Shown: positions 8,610 to 17,232, counted from the first letter of the stretch. The stretch: DNA of 46,812 bases from JAFAVZ01 sp036009105 (GCA_036009105.1 DASYMJ010000027.1:1-46812), one strand, 5' to 3'. The notes: generated by a model from the sequence alone, not told the origin. Made by a program: numbers and translations.

Positions 8610-10439
8610 ATGCTCATGAACGTTCCTTCCGTGCCGTCGCGCGGCGCTGATCGGGAGTCGAGCCGCCTCGCCATCCTGGACGCGGTCCGCTCGCCGGAGC
8701 CGTTCACGCTCGTCCGCGGCGCCGGCAACCTTGGCGACCAGCTGATCGCCGCCGGAGCGCGGCAGCTCTTCGCCGGCCTGCCCTATGGCGAGATGAGCAT
8801 CGAGGAGGCCTGCCGCGGCCGCGGGCCGCTCGCGGTGCTGATGGGGAGCGGCGCCTGGTGCGCGCCGTATCACGAGCTGATGCCGCCCGCTTTGTCCGTG
8901 CTCGCCTCGCGCTATGAACGGGTCGTGGTGCTGCCCTCCTCGTTCGACGTCTCCGTGCCCGCGGTGCGCCGCGCCCTCTCGCGCAGCCGCGCCGTCGTCT
9001 TCGCCCGGGAGCGCGAGTCGTTCGCGCAGATCGGGTCGCTCTGCGATGCGCGCCTGGCGCACGACACCGCGTTCTTCTTCGACTACGCGCCTTACGCCAT
9101 GGCCGGCTCCGGCGTGCTGCGCGCGTTCCGCAGGGACGCCGAGGCGACGGGGCGGGCGCCGGTGTCATCGGACAACCGGGACATCTCGATGGAGCTCGGC
9201 TCGCTGGACGAGTGGCTCTGGACGATCGCGCGGCACGAGGAGGTGCACACCGACCGCGCGCACGTGATGATCGCCGCGGCGATGATGGGCAAGCGCGTGG
9301 AGGCGCATCCCTCGACGACCGCGAAGGTGCCGGCCATCGCTTCGTACGCACTGGCGGGCTTTCCGGTGCATGTCGCGCCCGTTGCACGCCCGCCCCTCGC
9401 CGCCGCTCCGCAGGCGATCTCGAACCACCTGCGGCAGCGGTTGTTCGAGCTGGGCAGCGCGAGCCTGCGCCATATCCCGGACGCGGAAGTGACCATCATC
9501 GTGGTCTCGCACAACCGGCTGGAGCGGACGAAGGCGTGCATCGCCTCCATCGCCGAAAACGTGCGCATGCCGTACCGCCTGCGCGTCATCGACAACGCCT
9601 CCGAGCCGCACGTGCGCGAGGAGCTGGCCCGCATCTGCGAGGTCCGGCAGCTCGAGACGAACGTCGGCTGCACCGCCGCGCGGCAGCTCGGCGCGGAGAG
9701 CTCGGACACCGAATACCTCGCCTTCGTCGACGACGACACCGAAGTCTTTCCCGGCGCGATCGAGAACCTCGTGCATGCGCTGGAAGAGGGGGCGCTCGTC
9801 AGCGGCGCGCGCATCGTCCTCCCCAACGGGCTGCTCCAGTTCTGCGGCGGCGAGTACCAGGTGCGGGACGGCGTGGTCCGCTTCGAGCCGCTGGAGCGCG
9901 GCCGCCCGTTCGATGCGCCGCTGGCAGCGCAGCGCTGCCACTGGCTCGGCGCCACCGCGTTCGCCTGCCGCCGCGCGCTCTTCCACGAGTTCCCGCTCGA
10001 CCTCGGGATGACGACGTACTTCGAGGACAACGAGTGGTGCTACCGCGTCGATCAGGCGCATCCCGCCGCGTTCCGCACCGCGCCGGATGCGTTCGTGCTG
10101 CATCATCAGCAGACGAAGGAGCGGCGCGGCTCGGCGCCGGAGGAGTTGCAGCGCGCGGCCGATTTCCTCGTGCCGCTGGCCCGCTTCTACGCGCGGCACG
10201 GCCTCGTGCTGGAGGACGTCTTCGGCTTCATCCCCGAGTTGAATCTGCCGGACGGCACGCGCGACGTCGCCGCCGCACGCCTGCTCCTGGAGCTGGTCAC
10301 CGCGAAGGGTAGGGACTGGCTGGCCCTGCAATGGGTGACCGGCGGCCTCACGCCACTCTTTCTGCGCCGCCCGCTGGCGGAGATCACCTCCTCCCGCGCC
10401 TACCGTTTCGCGCGCCTCTATTGGCGGTTCCGCCGATGA
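8610..10439 (+). CDS. Polysaccharide pyruvyltransferase-like/GT2 fusion protein
   Basis: 609 residues. The N-terminal part (about 30-265) resembles the polysaccharide pyruvyl transferase (CsaB/WcaK) family: RGAGNLGDQLIAAGARQ at the start and HTDRAHVMIAAAMMGK with a following short beta strand near its end. Pyruvyltransferases put ketal pyruvate from PEP on sugars. The C-terminal part (about 290-540) is a GT-A family 2 glycosyltransferase with VTIIVVSHNRLERT, VIDNAS and the metal motif FVDDDTEVF near 373. A second Met two codons in is an alternative start. It lies 23 nt after the GT2-GT4 gene and overlaps the next gene by ATGA. Confidence 0.78.
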   Translation: MLMNVPSVPSRGADRESSRLAILDAVRSPEPFTLVRGAGNLGDQLIAAGARQLFAGLPYGEMSIEEACRGRGPLAVLMGSGAWCAPYHELMPPALSVLASRYERVVVLPSSFDVSVPAVRRALSRSRAVVFARERESFAQIGSLCDARLAHDTAFFFDYAPYAMAGSGVLRAFRRDAEATGRAPVSSDNRDISMELGSLDEWLWTIARHEEVHTDRAHVMIAAAMMGKRVEAHPSTTAKVPAIASYALAGFPVHVAPVARPPLAAAPQAISNHLRQRLFELGSASLRHIPDAEVTIIVVSHNRLERTKACIASIAENVRMPYRLRVIDNASEPHVREELARICEVRQLETNVGCTAARQLGAESSDTEYLAFVDDDTEVFPGAIENLVHALEEGALVSGARIVLPNGLLQFCGGEYQVRDGVVRFEPLERGRPFDAPLAAQRCHWLGATAFACRRALFHEFPLDLGMTTYFEDNEWCYRVDQAHPAAFRTAPDAFVLHHQQTKERRGSAPEELQRAADFLVPLARFYARHGLVLEDVFGFIPELNLPDGTRDVAAARLLLELVTAKGRDWLALQWVTGGLTPLFLRRPLAEITSSRAYRFARLYWRFRR

Positions 10440-11881
10440 GAGAAATCCATCTCGAAACCCCGCGCGTGCAGGGCGACCGCGTCGAGTTTGCCTGGCGCGT
10501 GGAGCCGGAGACGGCGCTCCATCAGCGCACCTCGTTCTTTCTTCGCGTACCGGGGTGCGATCGACTGCCGGAACGGCTGCTCTGGCTCCTGGCCATGCTC
10601 CCGCTCCATTCGCTGTGGGCCTTGCTGCGCCCCTGCCGCGTGCATCTGCCGGTGCGGCTGCCGGGCGGTGAAAAGGAGTTCTGGCTTCGCCTCCTCGACG
10701 CCACGGTGATGACGCTGGAAGGCAACCGCGGCGGCGATGACGTCGCGCGCTCCATCGAGCTGGTCGAGCACGGCGCGCCGGTCGCCGAGGTGGCGCCGCT
10801 GGCGGAGCGCGGCCTCTGCGCGGCGGCGTTCAGCGGCGGCAAGGACAGCCTGCTCCAGGCCGGCCTCCTTTCCGAGCTGCTGCCGGAGCTGCTCCTGGTC
10901 ACGACCTCCTCGCCCATGCCGCCGCTGCACGATCACGTCACGGCAAGGCGCCGCCACGTGATGCGGGAGATCGTGGCCCGGCGTGCGAACATCCAGCTGA
11001 TCGAAGTCGAATCGGACCTCCGCTCCTCATGGCGCAACGACTTCCCGCCGACGGTCGGCTATCAGGTCGCGGTCAACGAGCTGGTCGACACTTTTCTCTA
11101 TCTCGCCGCTCTCCTCGCCGCCGGCTGGTCCCGTGGCGCCACCCATCTCTTCCTCGCCTCGGAGGCCGAGGTGCAGGAGAACGTCGAGTTGCGCGGGCGC
11201 ACCGTGCAGCATCCGCATGCGATGTACTCCGTGGCGACGCAAACCGCGGTCGGCGCCCTGCTCGCGCGCCTCGGCATGCGCTACGGCTCGCTGCAGTCGC
11301 CGCTGCACAGCGAGCAGGTGCAGCAGCTGCTGTGGCAGCGCTATCCCGACCTCTCCGACCTGCAGTACTCCTGCTGGCGCGTCGGCCCGGACGAGGCGAC
11401 GTGCAGCAGCTGCTCGCAGTGCCTGCGCATCGCGTTCGCCGCCCTCTCCATCGGCGAGTCGCCCCAGCGGATGGGCATCCACCTCGGGAAGCTGATCCGG
11501 ACCATGCATCGCTGGGAGCCGCGGCAGGGCGAGGCTGTCCTGCCGGGGGAGCGCGTCGCGCTGGAGCTGCATGCGGCCACCGTGCGCTCGATCGTGGCCA
11601 CGCCCTTGCGCAGCGTGGCGAGCGCGGGCCTGCTCGCTCTCCTGCGCTTCGCCCGCATGCGGCGGCGCCTCGCGCGCGTAGCAACGCCGCCGCGGCCGGG
11701 CTACCGGCCGCGCTATCTGGAGCACGTCGATCCGCTCGTTCGCGAGCGCATCGCCTCGATCTACGCCGCTTCATTTCCGGCCGATAGCAGCGAGAGTCAC
11801 GAGGCCATGCGCCGGCGCGGCGCGGCGCTGGCGCAATGGATCGCCGAGCCGCTGGAGGAAGCGGTGGAGGGGGTGGCATGA
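10436..11881 (+). CDS. PP-loop ATPase, MurL/QueC-like, in glycan operon
   Basis: 481 residues, start ATG 10436 overlapping the previous TGA. The PP-loop SGGKDS (133-138) is the ATP-pyrophosphatase signature used to adenylate a substrate. A C-terminal cysteine set (Cys313, Cys323, Cys326, Cys329 in SCW...CSSCSQC) looks like the zinc site of QueC. The overall layout also fits MurL, the UDP-MurNAc-L-Ala-L-Glu epimerase of Xanthomonas: a beta-rich N-terminal domain, then PP-loop, VNELVDTFLYLAALL, and the Cys-rich motif followed by a hydrophobic helix. Neither identity is certain. The setting argues for modifying an activated sugar or amino acid on the glycan. The stop overlaps the aminotransferase start (ATGA). 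Confidence 0.65.
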   Translation: MREIHLETPRVQGDRVEFAWRVEPETALHQRTSFFLRVPGCDRLPERLLWLLAMLPLHSLWALLRPCRVHLPVRLPGGEKEFWLRLLDATVMTLEGNRGGDDVARSIELVEHGAPVAEVAPLAERGLCAAAFSGGKDSLLQAGLLSELLPELLLVTTSSPMPPLHDHVTARRRHVMREIVARRANIQLIEVESDLRSSWRNDFPPTVGYQVAVNELVDTFLYLAALLAAGWSRGATHLFLASEAEVQENVELRGRTVQHPHAMYSVATQTAVGALLARLGMRYGSLQSPLHSEQVQQLLWQRYPDLSDLQYSCWRVGPDEATCSSCSQCLRIAFAALSIGESPQRMGIHLGKLIRTMHRWEPRQGEAVLPGERVALELHAATVRSIVATPLRSVASAGLLALLRFARMRRRLARVATPPRPGYRPRYLEHVDPLVRERIASIYAASFPADSSESHEAMRRRGAALAQWIAEPLEEAVEGVA

Positions 11882-13053
11882 AGGAGATGCTTCCCGGTCC
11901 CGAGCCGCAACTGGAATTGCCGGCGGGGCGCGAGCGCATCATCCCCGTCGCCGGCACGCTGCTGGACGGCAACGAGCTGCGCTACGTAACCGAGTGCATC
12001 CAGTCCAACTGGGTCTCCTCGGAAGGCCCGTTCGTCCGCCGCTTCGAAGAGGCGTTCGCGCGCGCGGCCGGCTGCCGCTTCGGCGTCGCCTGCAGCAGCG
12101 GCACCGCGGCGCTTCATCTCCTCCTCGCCTCGATCGGCCTCCGGCCGGGCGACGAAGTCATCCTCCCCGCCTTCACCATGATTGCCACCGCGAACGCCGT
12201 CACTTACACCGGCGCCACCCCGGTGCTCGTAGACGCGGAGCCCTTGACGTGGAACATCGACGTCTCCCTCGTGGCGCGCAGGATCACCGAGCGGACGAAG
12301 GCCATCATCGCCGTGCACACCTACGGCCATCCCGTCGATATGTCTCCCTTGCGCGAGCTCGCCCAGCAGCGCGGGCTGTGGCTCCTGGAAGATGCCGCGG
12401 AAGGCCACGGCGCCGTCTATCGCGGGCGCCCCGTGGGCAGCCTCGGCGACGCGGCGATCTTCTCGTTCTATGGGAACAAGATCGTGACGACGGGGGAGGG
12501 CGGCATGGTCGTGACAGACGACGAGCGCATCGCGCAACTGGCGCGCCAGCTGCGCGGCCACGCGTTCTCCACCGACCGCCACTTCTGGCACGAGCACCTC
12601 GGCTTCAACTACCGCATGACGAACCTGCAGGCGGCCGTCGGCCTCGCCCAGACCGAGCGGCTGGAGGTGCTGGTCGAGGCGCGCCGGCGCAACGCGCGTC
12701 GGTACCGCGAGGCGCTGGCCGGCGTGACGGGCCTGACCCTGCCCATCGAGCGCGCCGACTCGAAGAACGTGTTCTGGATGTTCGCGCTGCTCGTGGAGGA
12801 CGGCTTCGGCTGCACGCGCGATGAGCTGCGCAACGCGCTCGCCGCGCGCGGCATCGAGACCCGGACCATGTTCGTCCCCATCCACGTGCAGCCGATCTAC
12901 GGGCAGCTGTTCCGCGGCCAGACATTTCCGGTGGCCGAGGAGCTTTGCCGGAAGGGGCTCTATCTGCCTTCCGGGCCGGGGCTGCGCGGGGAGGACATCG
13001 ACTACGTTGCCGCCGAGATTGCGCGCGTCCGCGAGGGCGCGCTCGTCGCGTGA
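11878..13053 (+). CDS. DegT/DnrJ/EryC1/StrS aminotransferase (perosamine-synthase-like)
   Basis: 391 residues. A PLP-dependent sugar aminotransferase: SSGTAALHLLL near the phosphate-binding site, EDAAEGHGA with the PLP-contacting Asp, and the Schiff-base lysine Lys201 in FYGNKIVTTGEGG. The phrase YGHPVDMSPL and the full-length fold match GDP-perosamine synthases, which convert a 4-keto-6-deoxyhexose nucleotide to the 4-amino sugar. Related enzymes use UDP sugars, so the substrate is a guess. No dehydratase is visible in this operon. It sits between the PP-loop ATPase and a GT4 with ATGA and GTGA overlaps. Confidence 0.88.
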   Translation: MKEMLPGPEPQLELPAGRERIIPVAGTLLDGNELRYVTECIQSNWVSSEGPFVRRFEEAFARAAGCRFGVACSSGTAALHLLLASIGLRPGDEVILPAFTMIATANAVTYTGATPVLVDAEPLTWNIDVSLVARRITERTKAIIAVHTYGHPVDMSPLRELAQQRGLWLLEDAAEGHGAVYRGRPVGSLGDAAIFSFYGNKIVTTGEGGMVVTDDERIAQLARQLRGHAFSTDRHFWHEHLGFNYRMTNLQAAVGLAQTERLEVLVEARRRNARRYREALAGVTGLTLPIERADSKNVFWMFALLVEDGFGCTRDELRNALAARGIETRTMFVPIHVQPIYGQLFRGQTFPVAEELCRKGLYLPSGPGLRGEDIDYVAAEIARVREGALVA

Positions 13054-14201
13054 CGGATGTGGTGTTCCTCGCCGGCCGCGATCCCTTCGACGAGGTGAGC
13101 GGCGGCCATTCGAGCTACGTCCGCGGCTACGCCCGTGCCGCGATGCTGGCGGGCTTCACGCCCCACATCTTCTGCGTCGGCCGGAGCAGCGAGACGCGGG
13201 AGACGGAGATCGGCGTCTTGCATCGCGTGACGTCGCCGTACCGGCCCTTCCGGCAGATGCTCGCCGCCCTGCACGCCCGCCCGCTCGCCGCCGCACTGGC
13301 TCGTTTCGCGGCAGGCCGTCGCGGTCCGCTGCTCGTGCACAGCTTCGGCGTGTGGGGCATCGCTGCGTTGGGGTTGCCGGGCGCGATCCTCATCCAGAGC
13401 TCGTACACGACCTATCGCGAGGAGGCGCTCTCCCACGTGCGCGGCGCCACCTCGCCCCTGGTGCGGTTACGCTTCGCCGCGCTGTCGTGGTGGGTGGCGG
13501 CGGCCGTCGAGCGATGGGAGCGGCGTGCCTATCGCGCGGCGCGGGTGGTGCTCGTCAACTACGAGTCGGTCGCGCGGCTGGTGCGGCAGCGGCATGGAGT
13601 CAACGCGCTGGTGATGCCGTACGCCGCGGAGTCCGCCTTCTCCGACTCGCCTGCCACACCCCACACGGGCAACCGGATCATCAGCATTGCCCGCCACGAG
13701 CCTCGCAAAGGGAACGATGTCCTGCTCCGCGCCCTTTCCTTGCTGCGCGTCCCCTTCCGCGCCCGCCTGATCGGCGGCGGGCCACTCCTCGCCCAACACC
13801 GTGCGCTGGCAAAGGAGTTGGGCCTCCGCGACATCGTGGAAGGCATCGTCCCCGACCTGCGGCCGCTCCTGGACGAGGCGGACATCTTCGTCCTCCCCTC
13901 GCGCGAGGAGCAGAGCGGCTCGCTGGCCGTCCTCGAGGCGCTGCAGTCCGGCCTGGCCATCGTCGCCACCGCTGTCGACGGCCTGCTCGAGGACCTCGGC
14001 CCGGAAGACGCGCTGCTCGTGCCGCCGGATGATCCCGCCGCTTTGGCCGCCGCGCTCACACGCGTGCTCACCGACCGAGAGCTCCGAACGCGCCTGCAAA
14101 GCCGCGCCCGCGCTCTCTTCGAAAAGCGCTTCGCGGCGGCGCCGTTTGCCGCCGCGCTTGGCGCGATCTATCGCGAGCTCATGTGCGCGAACGCGTCTTG
14201 A
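13050..14201 (+). CDS. GT4-family glycosyltransferase
   Basis: 383 residues starting at GTG 13050, whose GTGA overlaps the aminotransferase stop. GT-B fold: N-terminal acceptor domain with GGHSSYVRGYARA, then the C-terminal donor domain with ISIARHEPRKGNDVLLRAL, IGGGPLL, and the family 4 motif SREEQSGSLAVLEALQSGL. It likely adds a sugar to the lipid-linked repeat unit at the cytoplasmic membrane. It is the last gene of the operon that starts at 6255; secG follows 66 nt later. Confidence 0.87.
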   Translation: MTDVVFLAGRDPFDEVSGGHSSYVRGYARAAMLAGFTPHIFCVGRSSETRETEIGVLHRVTSPYRPFRQMLAALHARPLAAALARFAAGRRGPLLVHSFGVWGIAALGLPGAILIQSSYTTYREEALSHVRGATSPLVRLRFAALSWWVAAAVERWERRAYRAARVVLVNYESVARLVRQRHGVNALVMPYAAESAFSDSPATPHTGNRIISIARHEPRKGNDVLLRALSLLRVPFRARLIGGGPLLAQHRALAKELGLRDIVEGIVPDLRPLLDEADIFVLPSREEQSGSLAVLEALQSGLAIVATAVDGLLEDLGPEDALLVPPDDPAALAAALTRVLTDRELRTRLQSRARALFEKRFAAAPFAAALGAIYRELMCANAS

Positions 14202-14267
14202 CTCGTTTCCCGTTTCCGGGAAGAATCACCCGCCCCGAGTGGTTAGGGCGTCGGTACCGGAGATTCC

Positions 14268-14588
14268 ATGACAATTCTGTTGGTTGTCCTGCACGTCATC
14301 ATCAGCATCTTCCTGATCCTCGTCGTCCTCGTCCAGCAGGGCAAGGGCGCGGATCTGGCCGGTGCGTTCGGTGGCGGCGGCTCGCAGACGGCGTTCGGCG
14401 CGCGCGGCGCGACCACGCTCCTGCACAAGCTCACCACGGCGTTCTTCATCCTGTTCGTCCTCACCTCGCTCTCGCTGGCCATCCTTCAGGCCCGCCCTCG
14501 CAGCTCGGTGTTCAGCGGCCAGACGGCGAAGCCCGCTTCCACGGCTCCGGCCCCGACGGCTCCGACCCCCGCTCCGGTCAGGAAGTAA
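14268..14588 (+). CDS. secG: Preprotein translocase subunit SecG
   Basis: 106 residues with two hydrophobic helices (about 3-23 and 52-72) joined by the conserved loop VLVQQGKGADLAGAFGGG and SQTAFGARGA. These are the hallmark SecG motifs. A Pro/Ala/Thr-rich C-terminal tail follows. SecG binds SecYE and aids SecA-driven export. It stands between the glycan operon and a tRNA-Leu gene, a common secG-tRNA(Leu) neighbourhood. Confidence 0.93.
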   Translation: MTILLVVLHVIISIFLILVVLVQQGKGADLAGAFGGGGSQTAFGARGATTLLHKLTTAFFILFVLTSLSLAILQARPRSSVFSGQTAKPASTAPAPTAPTPAPVRK

Positions 14589-14608
14589 GGTTGTTCGGTT
14601 CTTTGCCA

Positions 14609-14693
<85 letters not shown>

Positions 14694-14739
14694 TTGGCAG
14701 ATCAGCAAGGCTCGCGGGAAGCGGGCCTTTCGTGTTTGT

Positions 14740-14810
14740 GGCAGTTGTCGGTTATCAGTTGTCGGTAGACCGGCCTACTGACAACCGACAACTGACAACT
14801 GACAACTGCC
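14740..14810. repeat. Heptamer-array hairpin (GTTGTCR type)
   Basis: A long inverted repeat made of tandem 7-nt units. The left arm reads GTTGTCG, GTTATCA, GTTGTCG, then GTAG. The right arm reads CTAC, then TGACAAC, CGACAAC and two more TGACAAC units. Ends GGCA/TGCC also pair. It lies between the tRNA and a convergent hypothetical gene and could form a strong RNA hairpin, possibly serving as a bidirectional terminator. Confidence 0.85.
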
Positions 14811-14812
14811 CC

Positions 14813-15136
14813 TCAGCCCCTCTCCGTCACCCTTCGATCGTAATCCGCCGCCCGGTCCAGGAACGACTCGATGCTCCGGCCCAGCGAGAGCTTCTCCGCC
14901 AGCTCCGGCGACTTGTCGAAATCGACGCGCAGGCGCTCGGCCTCGGCGAGGTAGTAGTCGCGCAGGCCCGTCTCGATCTTGAACTCGGGGTACTTCTCGG
15001 CCAGGGTGCGCATCCACTCCTCCACCTGGCGGCGGCGGTCGCGGTCGCCATTGCCGCTCTTGAGGTCGTCCAGGAGCGTGGTGACCACGCCGATCAGGAT
15101 CTGCATCCGTTGCTGGTGAATCGCGTCTTCGGCCAT
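14813..15136 (-). CDS. Hypothetical cytosolic helical protein
   Basis: 107 residues, ATG start, rich in charged residues and mostly helical, with no signal peptide or membrane helix and no recognised family. The segment WMRTLAEKYPEFKIETGLRDYYLAEAERLRVDF suggests a helical bundle. It is divergent from the biotin carboxylase gene with 26 nt between starts, so a shared promoter region is likely. Function unknown. Confidence 0.6.
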   Translation of the reverse strand: MAEDAIHQQRMQILIGVVTTLLDDLKSGNGDRDRRRQVEEWMRTLAEKYPEFKIETGLRDYYLAEAERLRVDFDKSPELAEKLSLGRSIESFLDRAADYDRRVTERG

Positions 15137-15162
15137 GGGGCGCGAATATACAATGCCGCCGC

Positions 15163-16653
15163 GTGAAAGTCCTGATCGCCAATCGCGGCGAGATCGCGGT
15201 GCGCGTCATCCGCGCCTGCCGCGAGCTTGGTTACCCCACCGTCGCCGTCTACTCCGAGCCTGACCGGGCCGCGCTGCACGTCACCTACGCCGACCAGGCC
15301 ATGCCCATCGGCCCCGCGCCATCGCGGGAGAGCTACCTGCGCATCGACCGCATCCTCGACGCGGCGAAGAAAACCGGCGCCGAAGCGGTCCATCCCGGCT
15401 ACGGCTTCCTCGCCGAGAACGCCGGCTTCGCGCGGGCCTGCAAAGACGCGGGCCTCATCTTCATCGGCCCATCGCCCGAGTCCATCGATGCCATGGGCTC
15501 CAAGACGGAGAGCCGGCAGCGGATGAAAGCCGCCGGCGTGCCGGTCGTCCCCGGCCTCACCGAGTCGGTCAAATCCTTCGATGAGATCGCGGATTTCGCG
15601 CGCAGCGCCGGCTTCCCGATCATGATCAAAGCCAGCGCGGGCGGCGGCGGCAAGGGCCTGCGCCTGGTCGAGCGCGAGGAAGACCTGCGCAGCTCGTTCG
15701 AGCGCGTCACCAGTGAGGCCGAGTCGTTCTTCGGCGACGGCTCCGTCTACGCGGAAAAGTTCGTCGCCCGGCCGCGGCACATCGAAGTGCAGGTCCTGGG
15801 CGACATGCACGGCAACTTGGTGCACGTCGGCGAGCGCGAGTGCACGCTGCAGCGCCGGCATCAGAAAGTGGTCGAGGAATGCCCCTCGCCCGTGGTCGAC
15901 GCCGCCCTTCGCGAGCGCCTCGGCGCCATGGCGGTGAAGGCGGCCAAGGCGGTCAACTACTACTCCGCCGGCACCATCGAATGCCTCATGGGCCCGGACC
16001 GCGAGTTCTACTTCCTGGAGATGAACACGCGCCTGCAGGTGGAGCACCCCGTCACCGAAATGGTGTGGGGGGTCGACCTGGTGAAGGAGCAGCTGCGCGT
16101 GGCCCAGGGCGGCAAACTGAGCGTGACCCAGGAGCAGCTGCGGCCGAACGGCCACGCCATCGAGTGCCGCATTTACGCCGAGGATCCGGCGCGCAAGTTC
16201 GCGCCTTCGCCGGGGCTGATCCGGTCGATGAACCTGCCGGAAGGGCCGGGCGTGCGCAACGAGAACGGCGTCTACGCCGGCTACACCGTGCCGGTGTTCT
16301 ACGACCCGATGCTCTCCAAGCTGGTCTGCCACGCGCTGACCCGCGAAGAAGCGATCGGCCGCCTCCGCCGCGCCCTCGGCGAATACCGGGTGGAAGGCAT
16401 CCAGACCACCATCCCCTTCTTCTCCTACATCACCCAACACCCCGACTTCATCAGCGCGAACTTCGACACCGGCTTCATCGACCGCCTCCTACCCGAGATG
16501 AACCTGGAGCAGAAGGATGTGAACATCGACGCGGCCATCGCCGCCGCGGCGATCCTCGCCTTCGAGGACGCGCAGCGGGTGCAGCTGCCGGCGGAAAGCG
16601 ACTCCACCTGGCGCCGCGCCGGCCGCGAGGAAGCGCTGCGGGGACGGCTGTGA
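15163..16653 (+). CDS. accC: Biotin carboxylase subunit of acyl-CoA/acetyl-CoA carboxylase
   Basis: 496 residues, GTG start. Domains in order: PreATP-grasp (KVLIANRGEIAVRVIRA), ATP-grasp with glycine-rich loop ASAGGGGKGLR and the catalytic EMNTRLQVEHPVTE segment, and the C-terminal biotin-carboxylase domain. It carboxylates the carrier biotin with ATP and bicarbonate. A slightly longer C-terminal tail than E. coli AccC, and pairing with a one-piece carrier, favour an acyl-CoA (propionyl/methylcrotonyl type) carboxylase, though an acetyl-CoA role cannot be excluded. No carboxyltransferase gene is in the window. The stop overlaps the start of the carrier gene (GTGA). Confidence 0.9.
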   Translation: MKVLIANRGEIAVRVIRACRELGYPTVAVYSEPDRAALHVTYADQAMPIGPAPSRESYLRIDRILDAAKKTGAEAVHPGYGFLAENAGFARACKDAGLIFIGPSPESIDAMGSKTESRQRMKAAGVPVVPGLTESVKSFDEIADFARSAGFPIMIKASAGGGGKGLRLVEREEDLRSSFERVTSEAESFFGDGSVYAEKFVARPRHIEVQVLGDMHGNLVHVGERECTLQRRHQKVVEECPSPVVDAALRERLGAMAVKAAKAVNYYSAGTIECLMGPDREFYFLEMNTRLQVEHPVTEMVWGVDLVKEQLRVAQGGKLSVTQEQLRPNGHAIECRIYAEDPARKFAPSPGLIRSMNLPEGPGVRNENGVYAGYTVPVFYDPMLSKLVCHALTREEAIGRLRRALGEYRVEGIQTTIPFFSYITQHPDFISANFDTGFIDRLLPEMNLEQKDVNIDAAIAAAAILAFEDAQRVQLPAESDSTWRRAGREEALRGRL

Positions 16654-17147
16654 AATTCGTGGCCCGCCACGACGGCGTGGACTATCAGGTCGATGTGGAG
16701 CGCCACGGCAGCGGCTACCGGGTCTGCATCGACGACCGCTGCATGATGGCCGACATGATCGAGGCCGGGCCATACGTCCGCTCGCTCCGCCTGGAGGACG
16801 GCACGCAGATCAGCCTGCTCCATCACCGGGACGGCAACGTGCACGAGATCTCCATGATGAACGCCGCCGTGAAGCTGGAGCTCATCGACCCGCTCGCGCT
16901 CCGCCGCAAGAGCCGGGAAGACGAGTCGGGCGCCGGCGGCACGATCAAGGCGCTGATGCCCGGCCGCATCGTCCGCATCCTGGTGAACAAGGGTGATGCC
17001 GTGCGCAAAGGGACCGGCCTGCTCATCCTGGAAGCGATGAAGATGGAGAACGAGATCGCGGCCACCGCGGATGGGGTGGTGGAGGAGATCTTCGTCACGC
17101 TGGGGCAGACGGTGGAGGCGGGCGGTGACCTGATTCACGTTACGTAG
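16650..17147 (+). CDS. Biotin carboxyl carrier protein (biotinyl-domain protein)
   Basis: 165 residues, GTG start overlapping the biotin carboxylase stop. The N-terminal 85 residues are a beta-rich linker domain like those preceding carrier domains in acyl-CoA carboxylases. The C-terminal 80 form the biotinyl domain with the modification motif EAMKMENE, biotin going on Lys131. A flexible stretch (about 85-95, RRKSREDESG) joins them. It shuttles carboxybiotin from the upstream subunit to a carboxyltransferase encoded elsewhere. The stop codon lies within the repeat that follows. Confidence 0.88.
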   Translation: MKFVARHDGVDYQVDVERHGSGYRVCIDDRCMMADMIEAGPYVRSLRLEDGTQISLLHHRDGNVHEISMMNAAVKLELIDPLALRRKSREDESGAGGTIKALMPGRIVRILVNKGDAVRKGTGLLILEAMKMENEIAATADGVVEEIFVTLGQTVEAGGDLIHVT

Positions 17148-17232
17148 GGCCGGCTCTCCAGCCGGCCCAAATCGCGGTGAATGAGCGACGTCGGGATAGG
17201 ACGCCGGGGCCGGCTGGAGAGCCGGCCCTACG
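17143..17232. repeat. Paired GCCGGCTCTCCAGCCGGC palindromes (copy 1)
   Basis: Two copies of a palindrome, GTAGGGCCGGCTCTCCAGCC... and its reverse complement ending ...GCCCTACG, separated by about 38 nt. Each copy can fold on itself, and the pair forms a longer hairpin. The left copy contains the stop codon of the carrier protein. A second paired element of the same sequence is at 32470-32541. Confidence 0.85.

Noticed and set aside
10436..11881. Firm assignment as MurL or QueC
   Set aside because: Motifs fit both loosely and I could not align the full protein; the operon context argues for a glycan role.
14740..14810. Heptamer arrays as a CRISPR
   Set aside because: Units are 7 nt and contiguous with no spacers, in inverted arms; no cas genes are nearby.
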